Assembly (NCBI RefSeq): GCF_900172265.1
Contig: NZ_FWFK01000010.1
Location: 1-63,916 of the forward strand
Reading direction: 5' to 3'
Length of the DNA stretch: 63,916 nucleotides
Source of the DNA: Roseivivax jejudonensis
GTDB lineage: Bacteria; Pseudomonadota; Alphaproteobacteria; Rhodobacterales; Rhodobacteraceae
This document shows positions 40,620 to 50,512 of this stretch, piece by piece. The notes under the pieces are model-generated. The model was not told the DNA's origin. It was given only the letters and a program-made list of their open reading frames with translations, and ran no database searches. The position numbers and the translations under genes are program-made. Positions within the stretch are counted from its first letter, which is position 1; each line of letters begins with the position of its first letter.

Positions 40620-42398
40620 TCAGCCGTCTTCGGACTGGAGCCGGTGGAGATCTGCGTAGACACCGCGCCGCGCCAGCAGGCTCTCGTGCGTGCCCTCCTC
40701 GACGACGCGGCCGTCCTTCATCACGACGATCTTGTCAGCGTCGCGGATCGTCGACAGGCGGTGCGCGATCACGAGCGTCGTGCGCCCGCGGGCGAGCCGG
40801 TCCAGCGCATCCTGGACGACCGCCTCGCTCGCGGCGTCGAGGGCGGAGGTCGCCTCGTCCAGGAGCAGGATCGGCGTGTCGCGCAGAAGCGCACGCGCGA
40901 TCGCCACCCGCTGACGCTGTCCGCCCGAGAGGTTCGAGCCGCGCGCGCCGACCTGTGTTTCCAATCCGTGCGGCAGGCGCGGCAGGAAGTCGGTCACGTG
41001 CGCGGCTTCGAGCGCGGACTGAAGCCTGTCATCGTCGATATCGGTTCGGCCGAGCACGATGTTCTCGCGCAGGGTCTCGTCGAACAGCAGCGCGTCCTGA
41101 CTGACCACCGAAAACAGCCGGCGCAGGTCCTTCAGGCGCATCTCGTCGACACCGACACCGCCGATGCTGACGCGGCCCGCATGCGGGTCGACGAGCCGGG
41201 TGAGCAGGTTGAACACCGTCGACTTGCCGGCGCCCGAGGGCCCGACGAGCGCGGTGATCTCGCCCGCCTTGGCGGTCAGGTTGACACCTTCCAGCACGGC
41301 AGCATCGCCGTAGGCTGCGTGGACGTCCTCAAGCACCACGTCCGGCACACCATCGGGCACGTCGCGCGGGGAGGCCGGATCGGCGATCTCGGGGCGCAGG
41401 TCGAAGATCTGCTTGATCCGTTCGAGTCCGGCCGCCGCGACCTGCAGGACCCCCGACACCGCGCCAAGGCGGCGAAGCGGCTCGAAGGCGAGGCCGATCG
41501 CGGTGAAGAAGGCCATGAAGTCGCCGACCGTCTTGTCGCCGGACAGGATCTCTCCGCCGCCGTAGAGCAGCACGCCGGCGAAGCCGAGGCCGGACATGAT
41601 GTCGATCAGCCCGGGGATCGAGGCCTGCCCGGCCGAGGAGCGCACCTCGGTCCGGATGCGCCGGCGGGTAAGGTTGCGATAGCGCTCGGCCTGGTAGCGT
41701 TCGAGCGTGTTGAGCTTGACCGGGACGATGCCGTGCAGGATCTCGTTCAGCCGCGTCGACAGCCCGGCGGCCACGTCGCGCGCCGCCCGCGCGTTGCCGC
41801 GAACGAAGCGCTGCAGGAACAGCGCCGGCGCCACGAGGAGCGGCGCGCCGATGAGCGCGACCAGTGTCCACCGCCAGTCGATCGCGAAGGCCACGCCGAA
41901 GAGCGATACGAGGGCGATCACGTCGCGGCCGGCCCCGGTGATGAGCGCGCGCCAGACCTTTGTGATGGAGCCGACATCGCCCTCCACGCGCTGCATGAGG
42001 TAGCCGGGCGAGAACGACTGATGGAACGAGCCGTCGAGCGTCATCATGTGGCGGATCATGTCGACCCGGAGCGCCGACACGGTTTCCTGGCTCACCTTTG
42101 AAAGCACGACCTTCTGGATCACGCTCGCCACGGCGCGGAGCGCGAAGATCCCGAAGAAGGCGAGGGCGACGAGCGGCACGTACTCGGCGTTGCCGCCGAC
42201 GAAGACGCGGTCGAACATCGGCTTCATCATGTAGCTGAGCGCGCCGAACATCGCGCCCTCGATCGCCATGAACGTGACGGCGAGGAGGATCAGCGGCCAG
42301 TGCGGCTGCAAGTAGTGCCGCCAGAGCCACGCGAAGAGCCTCGCGCGTTCGCGGGCGGAGGTGTCCGGTGCGTCTTCGCCGAGCGGGTCGCGCGTCAT
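40620..42398 (-). CDS. MsbA-like ABC exporter (permease-ATPase fusion)
   Basis: 592 aa half-transporter. Six membrane helices in residues about 25-310 (LILLAVTFMAIEGAMFGALS first), then the ATPase: Walker [22 protein letters not shown] loop VVSQDALLFDET, signature NLSGGQRQRVAIARALL, Walker B ILLLDEATSALD, H loop VIAHRLSTI. All catalytic residues are intact, so a homodimer would have two working sites. The family moves lipid A, lipids or drugs. It overlaps the tyrosine-phosphatase gene by 4 bp. Confidence 0.88.
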   Translation of the reverse strand: MTRDPLGEDAPDTSARERARLFAWLWRHYLQPHWPLILLAVTFMAIEGAMFGALSYMMKPMFDRVFVGGNAEYVPLVALAFFGIFALRAVASVIQKVVLSKVSQETVSALRVDMIRHMMTLDGSFHQSFSPGYLMQRVEGDVGSITKVWRALITGAGRDVIALVSLFGVAFAIDWRWTLVALIGAPLLVAPALFLQRFVRGNARAARDVAAGLSTRLNEILHGIVPVKLNTLERYQAERYRNLTRRRIRTEVRSSAGQASIPGLIDIMSGLGFAGVLLYGGGEILSGDKTVGDFMAFFTAIGLAFEPLRRLGAVSGVLQVAAAGLERIKQIFDLRPEIADPASPRDVPDGVPDVVLEDVHAAYGDAAVLEGVNLTAKAGEITALVGPSGAGKSTVFNLLTRLVDPHAGRVSIGGVGVDEMRLKDLRRLFSVVSQDALLFDETLRENIVLGRTDIDDDRLQSALEAAHVTDFLPRLPHGLETQVGARGSNLSGGQRQRVAIARALLRDTPILLLDEATSALDAASEAVVQDALDRLARGRTTLVIAHRLSTIRDADKIVVMKDGRVVEEGTHESLLARRGVYADLHRLQSEDG

Positions 42399-43114
42399 GC
42401 AGGCAGCGCCGCGGCGGGCTTCGCCGCGTCCTTGGGCGGCAGGCGGCGATCGAACGCCTTCTGCAGCCGCTTGTGGTCGTATTCGTTGCGGATCCAGTCC
42501 TCGAACCCGATGGTGCCGAAGCCCTGGCGGGCGGCGAAGACATCGATCACGTAATCCTGGATCCCGGTCTTGGTCCAGTCGAGGTGGATGTACCGGATGC
42601 CGAGCTGTTTCTTGGCCTCGTGGATCGACGCGCCCTCGAAGATCAGCAGGTAGAGGGCGCCGACGAAGCCGGTGCGGTCCGCCCCGGATTTGCAGTGGAA
42701 GACGAGCGGCCGTTCGGCATCGCGGATCGCGTCGATCACAGCGACGATCCGGTCGCGTCGGGCTGCCTGGCGGGCCATCAGCTTTGCATCGACGAGAACG
42801 AGCCCGAGCTTGTCGCAGGTCTCCTTCTCGAAGAGATAGTAGGAAAAGCGGTCCTCGCCGCGCAGGTTGATGACGGTGCGGATGCCCATCGCGGCATATT
42901 TCTCGAACCGCCGGTGCGTCGGCTGGTTGGAGCGATAGACGCCCGGCGCGACCTCGTGAAAGTTCGTCCAGAACGCGCGAAGAAAGGCATGGTCGAACAC
43001 GTGGTAATGCACCCATGCGCCTACGCGGCCGCGGGGTGTCGCGATGTCACGCCCGAACGAGCGCCGGAAACGGCGCTCGGCGGTCTCGATCCGATCCCAG
43101 AGCTTGGCGAGCAT
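42395..43114 (-). CDS. Tyrosine/dual-specificity phosphatase family protein
   Basis: 239 aa. The Cys-loop phosphatase signature is complete: LVFHCKSGADRTGFVGALYL (HC-x5-R). Upstream it carries HEVAPGVYRSNQPTHRRFEK and TVINLRGED, typical of bacterial DSP-like phosphatases that act on phosphotyrosine or phosphoinositides. No signal peptide. Translationally coupled to the exporter gene downstream. It might regulate that exporter or act on lipid phosphates; both are guesses. Confidence 0.85.
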   Translation of the reverse strand: MLAKLWDRIETAERRFRRSFGRDIATPRGRVGAWVHYHVFDHAFLRAFWTNFHEVAPGVYRSNQPTHRRFEKYAAMGIRTVINLRGEDRFSYYLFEKETCDKLGLVLVDAKLMARQAARRDRIVAVIDAIRDAERPLVFHCKSGADRTGFVGALYLLIFEGASIHEAKKQLGIRYIHLDWTKTGIQDYVIDVFAARQGFGTIGFEDWIRNEYDHKRLQKAFDRRLPPKDAAKPAAALPA

Positions 43115-43309
43115 CGCGTGGCGGTCCTCAAACGGTCTGCCGGGGTCTACCGGAGCGGCGGCCCCGGGAAAAGCGGCGTTTCCGCCGACGTCGGCCTGCC
43201 GTCGCGATCCGACCCGGCGATAGGGTGCGCGTTGACGGCGGCGGCGGCATTCGTAGGTTGGGCGCCGGCGCCGCCGGTTCAAGGGGCGCGTTTCCCGGAG
43301 GTCCGCCCC

Positions 43310-44506
43310 ATGTCGCTCGCTCACGGCCGTCCCTACCTCGCGATTCCCGGACCGTCGGTCATGCCGGACCGCGTCCTGCAGGCGATGCACCGTGCCGCGC
43401 CAAACATCTACGAGGGCGCGCTGCCAGACATGGTGGCGGGGATGATTCCCGACCTGCGCGCCGTCGCCCGCACCGAGGGACAAGTGGCGATCTACATCGC
43501 CAACGGCCACGGCGCGTGGGAGGCGGCGCTCGCCAACACCGTCGCGCCCGGCGAGCGTGTGCTCGTCTGCGCAACCGGTCGGTTCGGTCATGGCTGGGCG
43601 GAAATGGCCGACGCGCTGGGCCTGGAGATCGAGCTTCTCGATTTCGGACGAAAGACGCCGATCGACGCGGAGCGGGTGCGGCAGGCTCTCGCGGCCGATC
43701 AGGGCCGGCGCATCAAGGCGGTGCTTGCAGTACACGTCGATACCTCCACCTCCCTGCGCTCGGACATCGCCGAGATCCGCCGCGCGCTGGACGAGGTTGG
43801 CCATCCCGCCCTCCTGATGGCCGATTGCATCGCGTCGCTGGGTTGCGACGTCTACGAGATGGATCTCTGGGGCGCGGACCTTACGGTGACGGGCTCGCAG
43901 AAGGGGCTGATGGTGCCGCCGGGGCTGTCGTTCCTGTTCTTCAACGAGCGCGCGGCCGACACGCGCCGCGCGATGCCGCGCGTGTCGCGCTACTGGGACT
44001 GGGCGCCGCGCGCGGATCCGGCGGCGTTCTACCAGTATTTCGGCGGCACTGCGCCGACGCACCACCTCTACGGCCTGCGCGCCGCGCTCGACATGATCGC
44101 CGAGGAGGGGATCGAGGCGATCTGGGCCCGTCACGCCACGCTCGCGCGGGCGATCTGGGCAGCGGCCGAGGTGTGGGGCGAGGGCGGCCCGCTGTCTCTC
44201 AACGTCGCCGAGCCCCGGCATCGCAGCCACGCGGTCACCGCGCTTCGTATCGGAAGCCCGCACGGCGCGCGTCTGCGCGAGTGGACGGCGGCCCAGGCCG
44301 GGGTGACGCTCGGCCTCGGGATAGGCATGAGCGAGGAGGGCGACCCCGACGGACGCGGCTTCTTCCGCTTCGGTCACATGGGCCACGTCAACGCGCACAT
44401 GATTCTCGGCCTTCTGGGCGTGGTCGAGGCCGGGCTCGGCGCGCTCGACATCCCGCATGGCCGTGGCGGCGTCGCGGCGGCCGCGGAGGTGATTGCCGGG
44501 GCGTGA
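43310..44506 (+). CDS. Class V aminotransferase (serine/alanine-glyoxylate type)
   Basis: 398 aa PLP enzyme. LAIPGPSVMPDRVLQAMHRA at the N-terminus, IYIANGHGAWEAALANTVAP, ADCIASLGCDVYEMDLW, and the PLP Lys in DLTVTGSQKGLMVPPG. The closest family by motif is serine-glyoxylate/alanine-glyoxylate transaminase. The substrate pair is not assignable. The ATG at 43310 begins the conserved N-terminus; it is divergent from the phosphatase gene. Confidence 0.87.
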   Translation: MSLAHGRPYLAIPGPSVMPDRVLQAMHRAAPNIYEGALPDMVAGMIPDLRAVARTEGQVAIYIANGHGAWEAALANTVAPGERVLVCATGRFGHGWAEMADALGLEIELLDFGRKTPIDAERVRQALAADQGRRIKAVLAVHVDTSTSLRSDIAEIRRALDEVGHPALLMADCIASLGCDVYEMDLWGADLTVTGSQKGLMVPPGLSFLFFNERAADTRRAMPRVSRYWDWAPRADPAAFYQYFGGTAPTHHLYGLRAALDMIAEEGIEAIWARHATLARAIWAAAEVWGEGGPLSLNVAEPRHRSHAVTALRIGSPHGARLREWTAAQAGVTLGLGIGMSEEGDPDGRGFFRFGHMGHVNAHMILGLLGVVEAGLGALDIPHGRGGVAAAAEVIAGA

Positions 44507-44566
44507 TCCGCAGCGGGCAATCGTGTTTCGCATCAAGTGGTTGCGCGCGACGTCTGATGTGATGGG

Positions 44567-44740
44567 TCAGCTGCGGCGCGCGGCGAGCCGGGTGATCGCC
44601 CGGTTCAGCACCCACCCGACCAGAAGCACGACAGGCAGGCCGAAGAGCGCCCAGATCACGCCGAAGATCCAGATCAGATTGACCAGACCCATGGCGAGAG
44701 CGGCGTTGGTGTAGTCCGGGGCGCGTCCGCGTTGCTCCAT
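44567..44740 (-). CDS. Small two-helix membrane protein
   Basis: 57 aa. After a short charged start (MEQRGRAPDY) come two hydrophobic segments, ALAMGLVNLIWIFGVIWALF and LPVVLLVGWVLNRAI, and an Arg-rich end. GGGAGA precedes the ATG at 44738-44740 by 6 bp, so this start is preferred to one 27 bp upstream. Unknown function; it is in line with the following aminotransferase gene but 63 bp or more away. Confidence 0.6.
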   Translation of the reverse strand: MEQRGRAPDYTNAALAMGLVNLIWIFGVIWALFGLPVVLLVGWVLNRAITRLAARRS

Positions 44741-44803
44741 CTCGGATCTCCCGTCTGGCGCTGACACTGATCCTAACGCGGAATCGCGGCACGGAAAGAC
44801 CCG

Positions 44804-45928
44804 TCAGGCGGTGCTGCTTTCGCGCGCGTCCGCGAGCGCGGCCGGCAGTTCGGCCGCGAGCACGTCGAGCTCGTCCGGTAGGCCCGCACCGATGCGGATG
44901 CAGCGATCCTGCGGCGGGCGGAAGGGCATCCGGACGAAAACGCCGCGCGCGATCAGCGACTGCAGAACGGCGCGGGCGAACCGGCCGTCGCCGCCGCAAT
45001 CGATGGCGACGAAGTTCGTGGCGGAGGGCAGCGGCGCGAGGCCGGCGTCCTGCGCGATCGCGGCGATGCGCGCCTTGGCGGCATCGGTTCGGGCAATCAC
45101 CTCGGTCAGCCAGCCCTGGTCGGCGAGGGCGGCCAGCGCGGCCTCCTGGCTGGGCCGGGCCATGCCGAAATGGTCGCGCACCTTGTCGAAGGCACGGATC
45201 AGACCGCGCGCGCCGGTGGCGTAGCCGACCCTTGCTCCGGCCATGCCGTAGGCTTTGGAGAACGTGCGCATGCGGATCACGCGCGGATCCTCGGGGTCGA
45301 TGCGGGGGGCGGTGCCGGCCGGCGCGAATTCCACGTAGGCCTCGTCAAGCACGAGCAGTGTCCCGTCGGGAATTGCGTCGAGCGCAGCCTCGATCGTCGC
45401 ACCATCGTACCAAGAGCCCATCGGATTGTCGGGATTGGAGAGGTAGACGAGCTTCGCGTCGGTCTCGGCCGCGCGGGCCATGAGGGCGGGCAGGTCCTCG
45501 CGATCGTCCCGGAACGGCACCTTGTGAAGGTCCCCGCCGAAGCCGGTGACATGGTAGTTGAAAGTCGGGTAGGCGCCGTCCGAGGTCACGACGGCGTCGC
45601 CCTGAGTGACGGTCAAGCGCACCAGCGTGCCAAGCAGGCCGTCGATCCCGCCGCCGACGATGACCTGGTCCGGTGCCGCGCCCATGTGTTCGGCCAGCGC
45701 GTGGCGCAGCGCGTGATTCGTCGCTTCGGGATATTTCCACATCTCGGCGGCAGCGGCACCGTGCGCGGCGATGGCGCCGGGCGAGGGGCCGAAGGCACTT
45801 TCGTTCGCGCCGATGCGCGCGCGGAATGCGCGTCCGAGATCGCGTTCCTGCACTTCGGGTCCGACGAAGGGCACGTCGGCCGGCAGTGACGCGGCGAGCG
45901 GGGTAAGGCGGGGTCCGTGTCCGGTCAT
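44804..45928 (-). CDS. HisC-like class I/II aminotransferase
   Basis: 374 aa PLP enzyme of the histidinol-phosphate aminotransferase group: RIGANESAFGPSPGAIAAH, VIVGGGIDGLLGTLVRL, the binding motif YLSNPDNPMGSWYDG, Asp in LLVLDEAYVEFAPAG, and the PLP Lys in RTFSKAYGMAGARVGYATG. Such proteins act on histidinol phosphate or aromatic amino acids. No his or aro gene adjoins, so the substrate is open. Confidence 0.86.
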   Translation of the reverse strand: MTGHGPRLTPLAASLPADVPFVGPEVQERDLGRAFRARIGANESAFGPSPGAIAAHGAAAAEMWKYPEATNHALRHALAEHMGAAPDQVIVGGGIDGLLGTLVRLTVTQGDAVVTSDGAYPTFNYHVTGFGGDLHKVPFRDDREDLPALMARAAETDAKLVYLSNPDNPMGSWYDGATIEAALDAIPDGTLLVLDEAYVEFAPAGTAPRIDPEDPRVIRMRTFSKAYGMAGARVGYATGARGLIRAFDKVRDHFGMARPSQEAALAALADQGWLTEVIARTDAAKARIAAIAQDAGLAPLPSATNFVAIDCGGDGRFARAVLQSLIARGVFVRMPFRPPQDRCIRIGAGLPDELDVLAAELPAALADARESSTA

Positions 45929-45972
45929 GGCCGAAGTGTCGCGCGGGCCGACGCGCGGAGCAAGGGGCGGGC

Positions 45973-46302
45973 TCAGCCGCGTCCGCGTCGACGCTGCTCG
46001 ACGGCGAGGCCGTGGCGCATTCCAAGTTCCGCGATCTCGGCCATGAGTCGCTCCCGCTCCTGCGGATCCTCGCTCTTGCGCCATTTCGCGCGGGCGTCCT
46101 CGAGCGCGCGCCGCAGGCGCAGCTCTTCGGGCACCGCGCCGGCCTCGGCCATCAGGCGATACCCGAAGAGCGTCACCGGATCGTCCGGCCCGGACCACTC
46201 CGAGGTGGGCAGGGGCTGGCCGGCGCCTTCGAGGTTGTCGAACGCGCCGTCATCGATCGCATCCTTGATGCGCTGTTCGGTCAGGATCGGAAACAGGGCC
46301 AT
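45973..46302 (-). CDS. DUF1992 (DnaJ-homologue-like) small protein
   Basis: 109 aa. LTEQRIKDAIDDGAFDNLEG, then GAGQPLP and EELRLRRALEDARAKW make this a DUF1992 protein (related to YdhN and to the C-terminal part of DNAJC28). No J domain is present despite the family label. Basic C-terminus. Role unknown. Followed on the left by the aminotransferase gene (44 bp). Confidence 0.82.
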   Translation of the reverse strand: MALFPILTEQRIKDAIDDGAFDNLEGAGQPLPTSEWSGPDDPVTLFGYRLMAEAGAVPEELRLRRALEDARAKWRKSEDPQERERLMAEIAELGMRHGLAVEQRRRGRG

Positions 46303-46445
46303 GAGGGCGCTCCGTTTGCGGGCCGGTCGATGGGGCCGAATGGGTCGCCCACTCGGGGCCCAGCCCCGCCGGCGCGGTGTCGCGTCCGATCTGACACCAA
46401 CGCGCATTGTCGGGCAACATGTGCGGTCGTGCGTGGCGCAGGGTC

Positions 46446-47087
46446 TCAGCGAGTCAGGACCGGGGCCTGACCGACAAGGCTGTCGTCCGTCGCCGCGCGG
46501 ACTAGGAAATCGGCAACGTCGGCGCGGCTGATGATCCCCATGCGCCAGTCCTTGGGGTCCGTCAGCACCTTGTACCCGTCGGTACGCTTTCCGTTGGTCA
46601 GGATCACGGGCCGGGCGAAGGTCCAGCGGAGCGCGGAGGCGCGGATGATCTCCTCCTGCCGGGTCTTGTCCTTGTAAGGCTCGCCCAAGAGGAACGAGTG
46701 TCCCATGCGCTCGATCGTCGAGAGCGCCTCGATGCTCTCGGACGTTCCGATCCCGGTAAGTGCGACGAGGCGGTCGGGCCCCTGTTCCTCCATCGCGGTG
46801 ACGAGGGCGCGCGTCGCCTCGGAAAACAGCGTGACCTGCTTCCAGATCATCGACACGCTTTCCTTGATGCCGAGCGTCATCACCACGGCATCGACGCCGT
46901 CCAGCGCCTTGCGAATGTCTTCGGGTTTCGTGGCGTCGCCGGACACCGCGTCGAAATTCGGGTCCTGGATATCGATCTTTTCGGCGGAGCGCGAGAATCC
47001 GCGCATCCGATGGCCGAGTTCCAGCCCGCGCTTCAGGGTCTGGAGGCCGATTCCGCGGCTCGCGCCGATCACGAGGATGTGGGCCAT
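46446..47087 (-). CDS. NAD(P)-binding atypical SDR oxidoreductase
   Basis: 213 aa. Rossmann start MAHILVIGASRGIGLQTLKR and the NmrA-like pattern GDATKPEDIRKALDGVDAVV, then LVALTGIGTSES and ALRWTFARPVILTNG. The catalytic Tyr-x3-Lys of classical SDRs is not evident; members often sense NAD(P) or reduce quinones. The ATG at 47085-47087 has an excellent AAGGAGAC site 7 bp upstream, so it is chosen over an ATG 24 bp earlier. Confidence 0.83.
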   Translation of the reverse strand: MAHILVIGASRGIGLQTLKRGLELGHRMRGFSRSAEKIDIQDPNFDAVSGDATKPEDIRKALDGVDAVVMTLGIKESVSMIWKQVTLFSEATRALVTAMEEQGPDRLVALTGIGTSESIEALSTIERMGHSFLLGEPYKDKTRQEEIIRASALRWTFARPVILTNGKRTDGYKVLTDPKDWRMGIISRADVADFLVRAATDDSLVGQAPVLTR

Positions 47088-47229
47088 GAGTGTCTCCTTG
47101 GGTTGCGTCACGAGCTAAGGGGGGCCGGCGGCGTTTCAACGCCGCGTGCGGCTTGCATCGTCCGTTCCGAGCCGTCACTTATCGCCGCGCGTCAGGGCCC
47201 GGAGGTCCGCGCTGACCGAGAGGATCGCC

Positions 47230-48522
47230 ATGGCCCGCCGCACGCCGCCCTTCGCCCCGTTCGAATGGATGATCGCCTGGCGCTATCTGCGCGCGAAGCG
47301 GGCCGAGGGCGGGGTCAGCGTGATGACGTGGATCAGCCTCGTCGGGATCACCCTCGCCGTGTTCGCGCTGATCGCGACGCTCGCGGTGCGCTCGGGCTTC
47401 CGCACGGAGTTCGTCGACACGATCCTCGGGGCGAACGCGCACGTGACCGTCTATTCGGGGGGCGTCCGCGACGCCGAGACGGGCCGCGTGGACCGCTCGA
47501 TCCCCGAATACGCCGAGATGGCCGACCGCGTGCGCGGCGTCGAGGGCGTGACCCGCGTGGCGCCGCTCGTGAAGGGGCAGGTCATGGGCACCGCGAACGG
47601 CCGCAACGCCGGGGTCGAGGTGTTCGGCATCGCGCCGGAGGACCTCGCCACGATCCCGCGCGTGGCCGATCCGGAGACCGCCTCGGGTGATATCGACGCC
47701 TTCGGCGGCGAACGGATCGCAATTGGCTCGGGGATCGCGCGCGATCTCGATCTGGGTGTCGGAGACAGCATCCGCCTGATCTCGCCCGACGGGGTGAAGA
47801 CCGCCTTCGGCACCAGCCCGCGGGTAAAGGCCTACGAGATCGCCTACGTCTTCACGGCCGGGCGCTATGACATCGACCGGACGCGGGTCTACATGCCGTT
47901 CGAGGAGGCGCAGCTCTACTTCAATCGCGAGGGAGCGGCGGACGAACTCGAGGTGATGATCGACGATCCCGAGGCGGTCGATCGGCGCGTGCCAGAGATC
48001 CTCGCCGCCGCCGGCGACAACGCCTACGCCTGGACCTGGCAGGATGCGTCGGGCGGTTTCCTGCGCGCCCTGGAGATCGAGGACAACGTGATGTTCGTGA
48101 TCCTGTCGGTTCTCGTGCTGATCGCGGCGATGAACATCGTCTCGGGGCTCATCATGCTGGTCAAGAACAAGGGCCGCGACATCGGCATCCTGCGCACGAT
48201 GGGCCTGACCGAAGGCGCGGTCCTGCGTGTCTTCTTCATCTGCGGAGCGTTCACAGGGATCCTCGGCACCCTCGCCGGCACGATCCTCGGCTGTCTCTTC
48301 GCGATCTACATCGATCCGATCTTCTCGCTCGTGAACTACGTCTCCGGCGGCGGGGTCTGGGACCCGGCCGTGCGCGGCATCTACGCGCTGCCGGCGGAGC
48401 TTCAGCTGGCCGACGTGCTGTCGGCTGTGGCGCTGTCTCTCGGGCTGTCCTTCGTGGTGACGATCTTTCCGGCGCGCCGCGCGGCGCGGATGAACCCGGT
48501 GGAGGCGCTGCGCTATGAGTGA
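47230..48522 (+). CDS. lolC: Lipoprotein-releasing ABC permease LolC/LolE
   Basis: 430 aa inner-membrane MacB-type permease. Four membrane segments: [20 protein letters not shown] near the start, then three in residues about 285-425 ([20 protein letters not shown] first). [20 protein letters not shown] precedes helix 1; the large periplasmic domain lies between. The end [15 protein letters not shown] is typical. Alphaproteobacteria often have one such gene (LolF-like) as homodimer. It overlaps lolD by 8 bp. Confidence 0.93.
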   Translation: MARRTPPFAPFEWMIAWRYLRAKRAEGGVSVMTWISLVGITLAVFALIATLAVRSGFRTEFVDTILGANAHVTVYSGGVRDAETGRVDRSIPEYAEMADRVRGVEGVTRVAPLVKGQVMGTANGRNAGVEVFGIAPEDLATIPRVADPETASGDIDAFGGERIAIGSGIARDLDLGVGDSIRLISPDGVKTAFGTSPRVKAYEIAYVFTAGRYDIDRTRVYMPFEEAQLYFNREGAADELEVMIDDPEAVDRRVPEILAAAGDNAYAWTWQDASGGFLRALEIEDNVMFVILSVLVLIAAMNIVSGLIMLVKNKGRDIGILRTMGLTEGAVLRVFFICGAFTGILGTLAGTILGCLFAIYIDPIFSLVNYVSGGGVWDPAVRGIYALPAELQLADVLSAVALSLGLSFVVTIFPARRAARMNPVEALRYE

Positions 48523-49198
48523 TCCGGTTCTGCGCCTTTCGGGCGTCTCCAAGGACTACAACCACGGGCTGCCGAGCGAGGTCCAGGTGCTGCGCGGTGT
48601 CGACCTGGCCGTCCGACCGGGCGAGGTCGTGGCGCTCGTCGCGCCGTCGGGCGCGGGCAAGTCGACGCTCCTGCACATCGCGGGCCTTCTCGACACGCCG
48701 GACGAGGGGCAAGTGGCGATCGCGGGCGAGGACATGACCGGAATCGGCGACCGCCGTCGCACCGCCGTCCGCCGCGCCGACGTGGGCTTTGTTTACCAGT
48801 TCCATCACCTCCTGCCCGAATTCACCGCGCTCGAGAACATCGTGTTGCCGCAACTGGCCGACGGAACCGCGCGCGCGGAGGCCGAGAGCCGGGCGCGCGC
48901 GCTGCTCGACAGCGTGGGCGTGGCCGCGCGCGCCGACCACCGCCCCGCCGCGCTGTCGGGGGGCGAGCAGCAGCGGGTCGCTTTCTGCCGCGCGATGGCG
49001 AACCGGCCGCGGCTCCTGCTCGCCGACGAACCGACCGGCAACCTCGATCCCGACACGTCCGACCGGGTCTTCGCCGGGCTGCTCGATCTGGTGCGCGATA
49101 CCGGCCTTGCCGCGCTCATCGCGACCCATAACCTCGAGCTTGCAGCGCGGATGGATCGACGGGTGACGCTCGATCAGGGACATGTGACCCCGGATTGA
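48515..49198 (+). CDS. lolD: Lipoprotein-releasing ABC ATPase LolD
   Basis: 227 aa. Walker [21 protein letters not shown] loop [18 protein letters not shown] (the LolD mark), signature [18 protein letters not shown], Walker [17 protein letters not shown] loop IATHNLELA. Powers release of outer-membrane lipoproteins to LolA. Co-transcribed with lolC. A GC hairpin (about 49197-49220) follows the stop without a T-run. Confidence 0.94.
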   Translation: MSDPVLRLSGVSKDYNHGLPSEVQVLRGVDLAVRPGEVVALVAPSGAGKSTLLHIAGLLDTPDEGQVAIAGEDMTGIGDRRRTAVRRADVGFVYQFHHLLPEFTALENIVLPQLADGTARAEAESRARALLDSVGVAARADHRPAALSGGEQQRVAFCRAMANRPRLLLADEPTGNLDPDTSDRVFAGLLDLVRDTGLAALIATHNLELAARMDRRVTLDQGHVTPD

Positions 49199-49275
49199 TC
49201 GGGCCTGCGGCCCGGGATCGCGACAGGCACGGGCCCCGCGCTAGCTACTGAGCGGAAACCGAGACGGAGTCCTCC

Positions 49276-49926
49276 ATGCGCCTGCCTTCGATCCTCCTGT
49301 GTCTTGCCGCGCTGGCCCCGGCGGCCGCGGCGCTCGCGGGGTCGGTGCCCTTCGATGCCGGCTGGAAGACGCAGCGGCTCACGCTCTTCGGCCCGTCGAA
49401 CGACTACACCTTCGAGGGCGACGCGGTGCGCGTCGTGTCCGAGGACTCGGTGTCGCTGGCCTACCGCGAGCTCGACCCCGGTCTCGCCGATGCGCGGGCC
49501 GCACGCTGGCGCTGGCAAGTCTCCGAAGGCGTCGCCGCGACCGACCTCGCGCAAAAGGGCGGCGATGATCGCAACATCGCGGTCTACTTCATGTTCGTGC
49601 CCGAGGACCGCGCCGCCGAACTTCGCGGCAGCAACGTGGTGAGCCTTCTCGACGAGGACAGCGCGCGGGTGCTGGTCTATGTCTGGGGCGGCGCGCACGA
49701 GGCCGGCCAGATGCTCGAAAGCCCGTATCTCGGCGCGCGGGGCCGCACCGTCGTGTTGCGCCCGGCCGGCACCGGAGACGCGGAAGAGGCGGTCGATCTC
49801 GCCGCCGATCATGCGCGCGCCTTCGGCGGCGCGCCGGGGGCACTCGTCGGCGTGGCCGTCTCGGCGGACAGCGACGACACCGACGGACGCATCGACGCGC
49901 AGCTCTCCGATCTGCGGATCGAGTGA
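49276..49926 (+). CDS. Exported DUF3047 protein
   Basis: 216 aa. Signal peptide at residues 1-21 (ending AAALAG). The body is beta-rich with ARWRWQVSEGVAATDLAQKG, DDRNIAVYFMFVPED and LVYVWGG, which are the conserved parts of DUF3047, and it ends GVAVSADSDDTDGRIDAQLS. The function of the family is not known to me. It lies 77 bp after lolD with its own GGAG ribosome site. Confidence 0.8.
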   Translation: MRLPSILLCLAALAPAAAALAGSVPFDAGWKTQRLTLFGPSNDYTFEGDAVRVVSEDSVSLAYRELDPGLADARAARWRWQVSEGVAATDLAQKGGDDRNIAVYFMFVPEDRAAELRGSNVVSLLDEDSARVLVYVWGGAHEAGQMLESPYLGARGRTVVLRPAGTGDAEEAVDLAADHARAFGGAPGALVGVAVSADSDDTDGRIDAQLSDLRIE

Positions 49927-50074
49927 CGCGCCGGCCGGCGGCGTTTCGGCGCGATCCCGCCCGGGCGATCCCGCGCCGACACGTGCCGGCCGCGCGCGAC
50001 ATCGAAGGGACTTGCCCAACCGGCGGTCGAACGGGCAGACACGGAGGTGAACGCCGCTCGCTCCGGAGGAACCC

Positions 50075-50512
50075 ATGCGCATCCGCATCGCCGGCCTTGC
50101 CGGTCTCTTCGTGCTCCTGGCCGCCTGCGACGACGCATCGCCCGAACGCGGCGACGCGGGCGCGATGCCCGTCGCCGCCGAAGGCGCACAGATCTACACC
50201 GAGTACTGCGCGCTCTGTCACGGGGCGTCCGGGCGCGGAGATGGCCGTCTCGCATCCGAAATGACGCGGCAGCCGGCCGACCTCACGCGTCTTGCTGCCC
50301 AGAACGGCGGCACCTTCCCGACCGCCGCGGTCCTGTCGAAGATCGACGGCTACATCCAGGCCGATTCCGTTGCGCCGGTGATGCCGGAATTCGGCGAGCT
50401 CCTCGCGGGCGACACCGTGCCCTACGACTCGGGCGACGGGATCGAGACGCCGACGCCGCGACGGCTCGTGGCGCTCGTCGAATACCTGCGCACGATCCAG
50501 GCGGGCCCGTGA
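50075..50512 (+). CDS. Cytochrome c-family lipoprotein
   Basis: 145 aa. Lipobox LAAC (Cys near residue 19) predicts anchoring to a membrane on the periplasmic side. One heme site YTEYCALCHGASGRGDG (C-x2-C-H) at about residue 47; an axial Met may be that in VAPVMPEFG. The small class I fold suits electron transfer between periplasmic partners. The stop overlaps the start of the next lipoprotein gene (GTGA). GGAGG precedes the ATG. Confidence 0.87.
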   Translation: MRIRIAGLAGLFVLLAACDDASPERGDAGAMPVAAEGAQIYTEYCALCHGASGRGDGRLASEMTRQPADLTRLAAQNGGTFPTAAVLSKIDGYIQADSVAPVMPEFGELLAGDTVPYDSGDGIETPTPRRLVALVEYLRTIQAGP

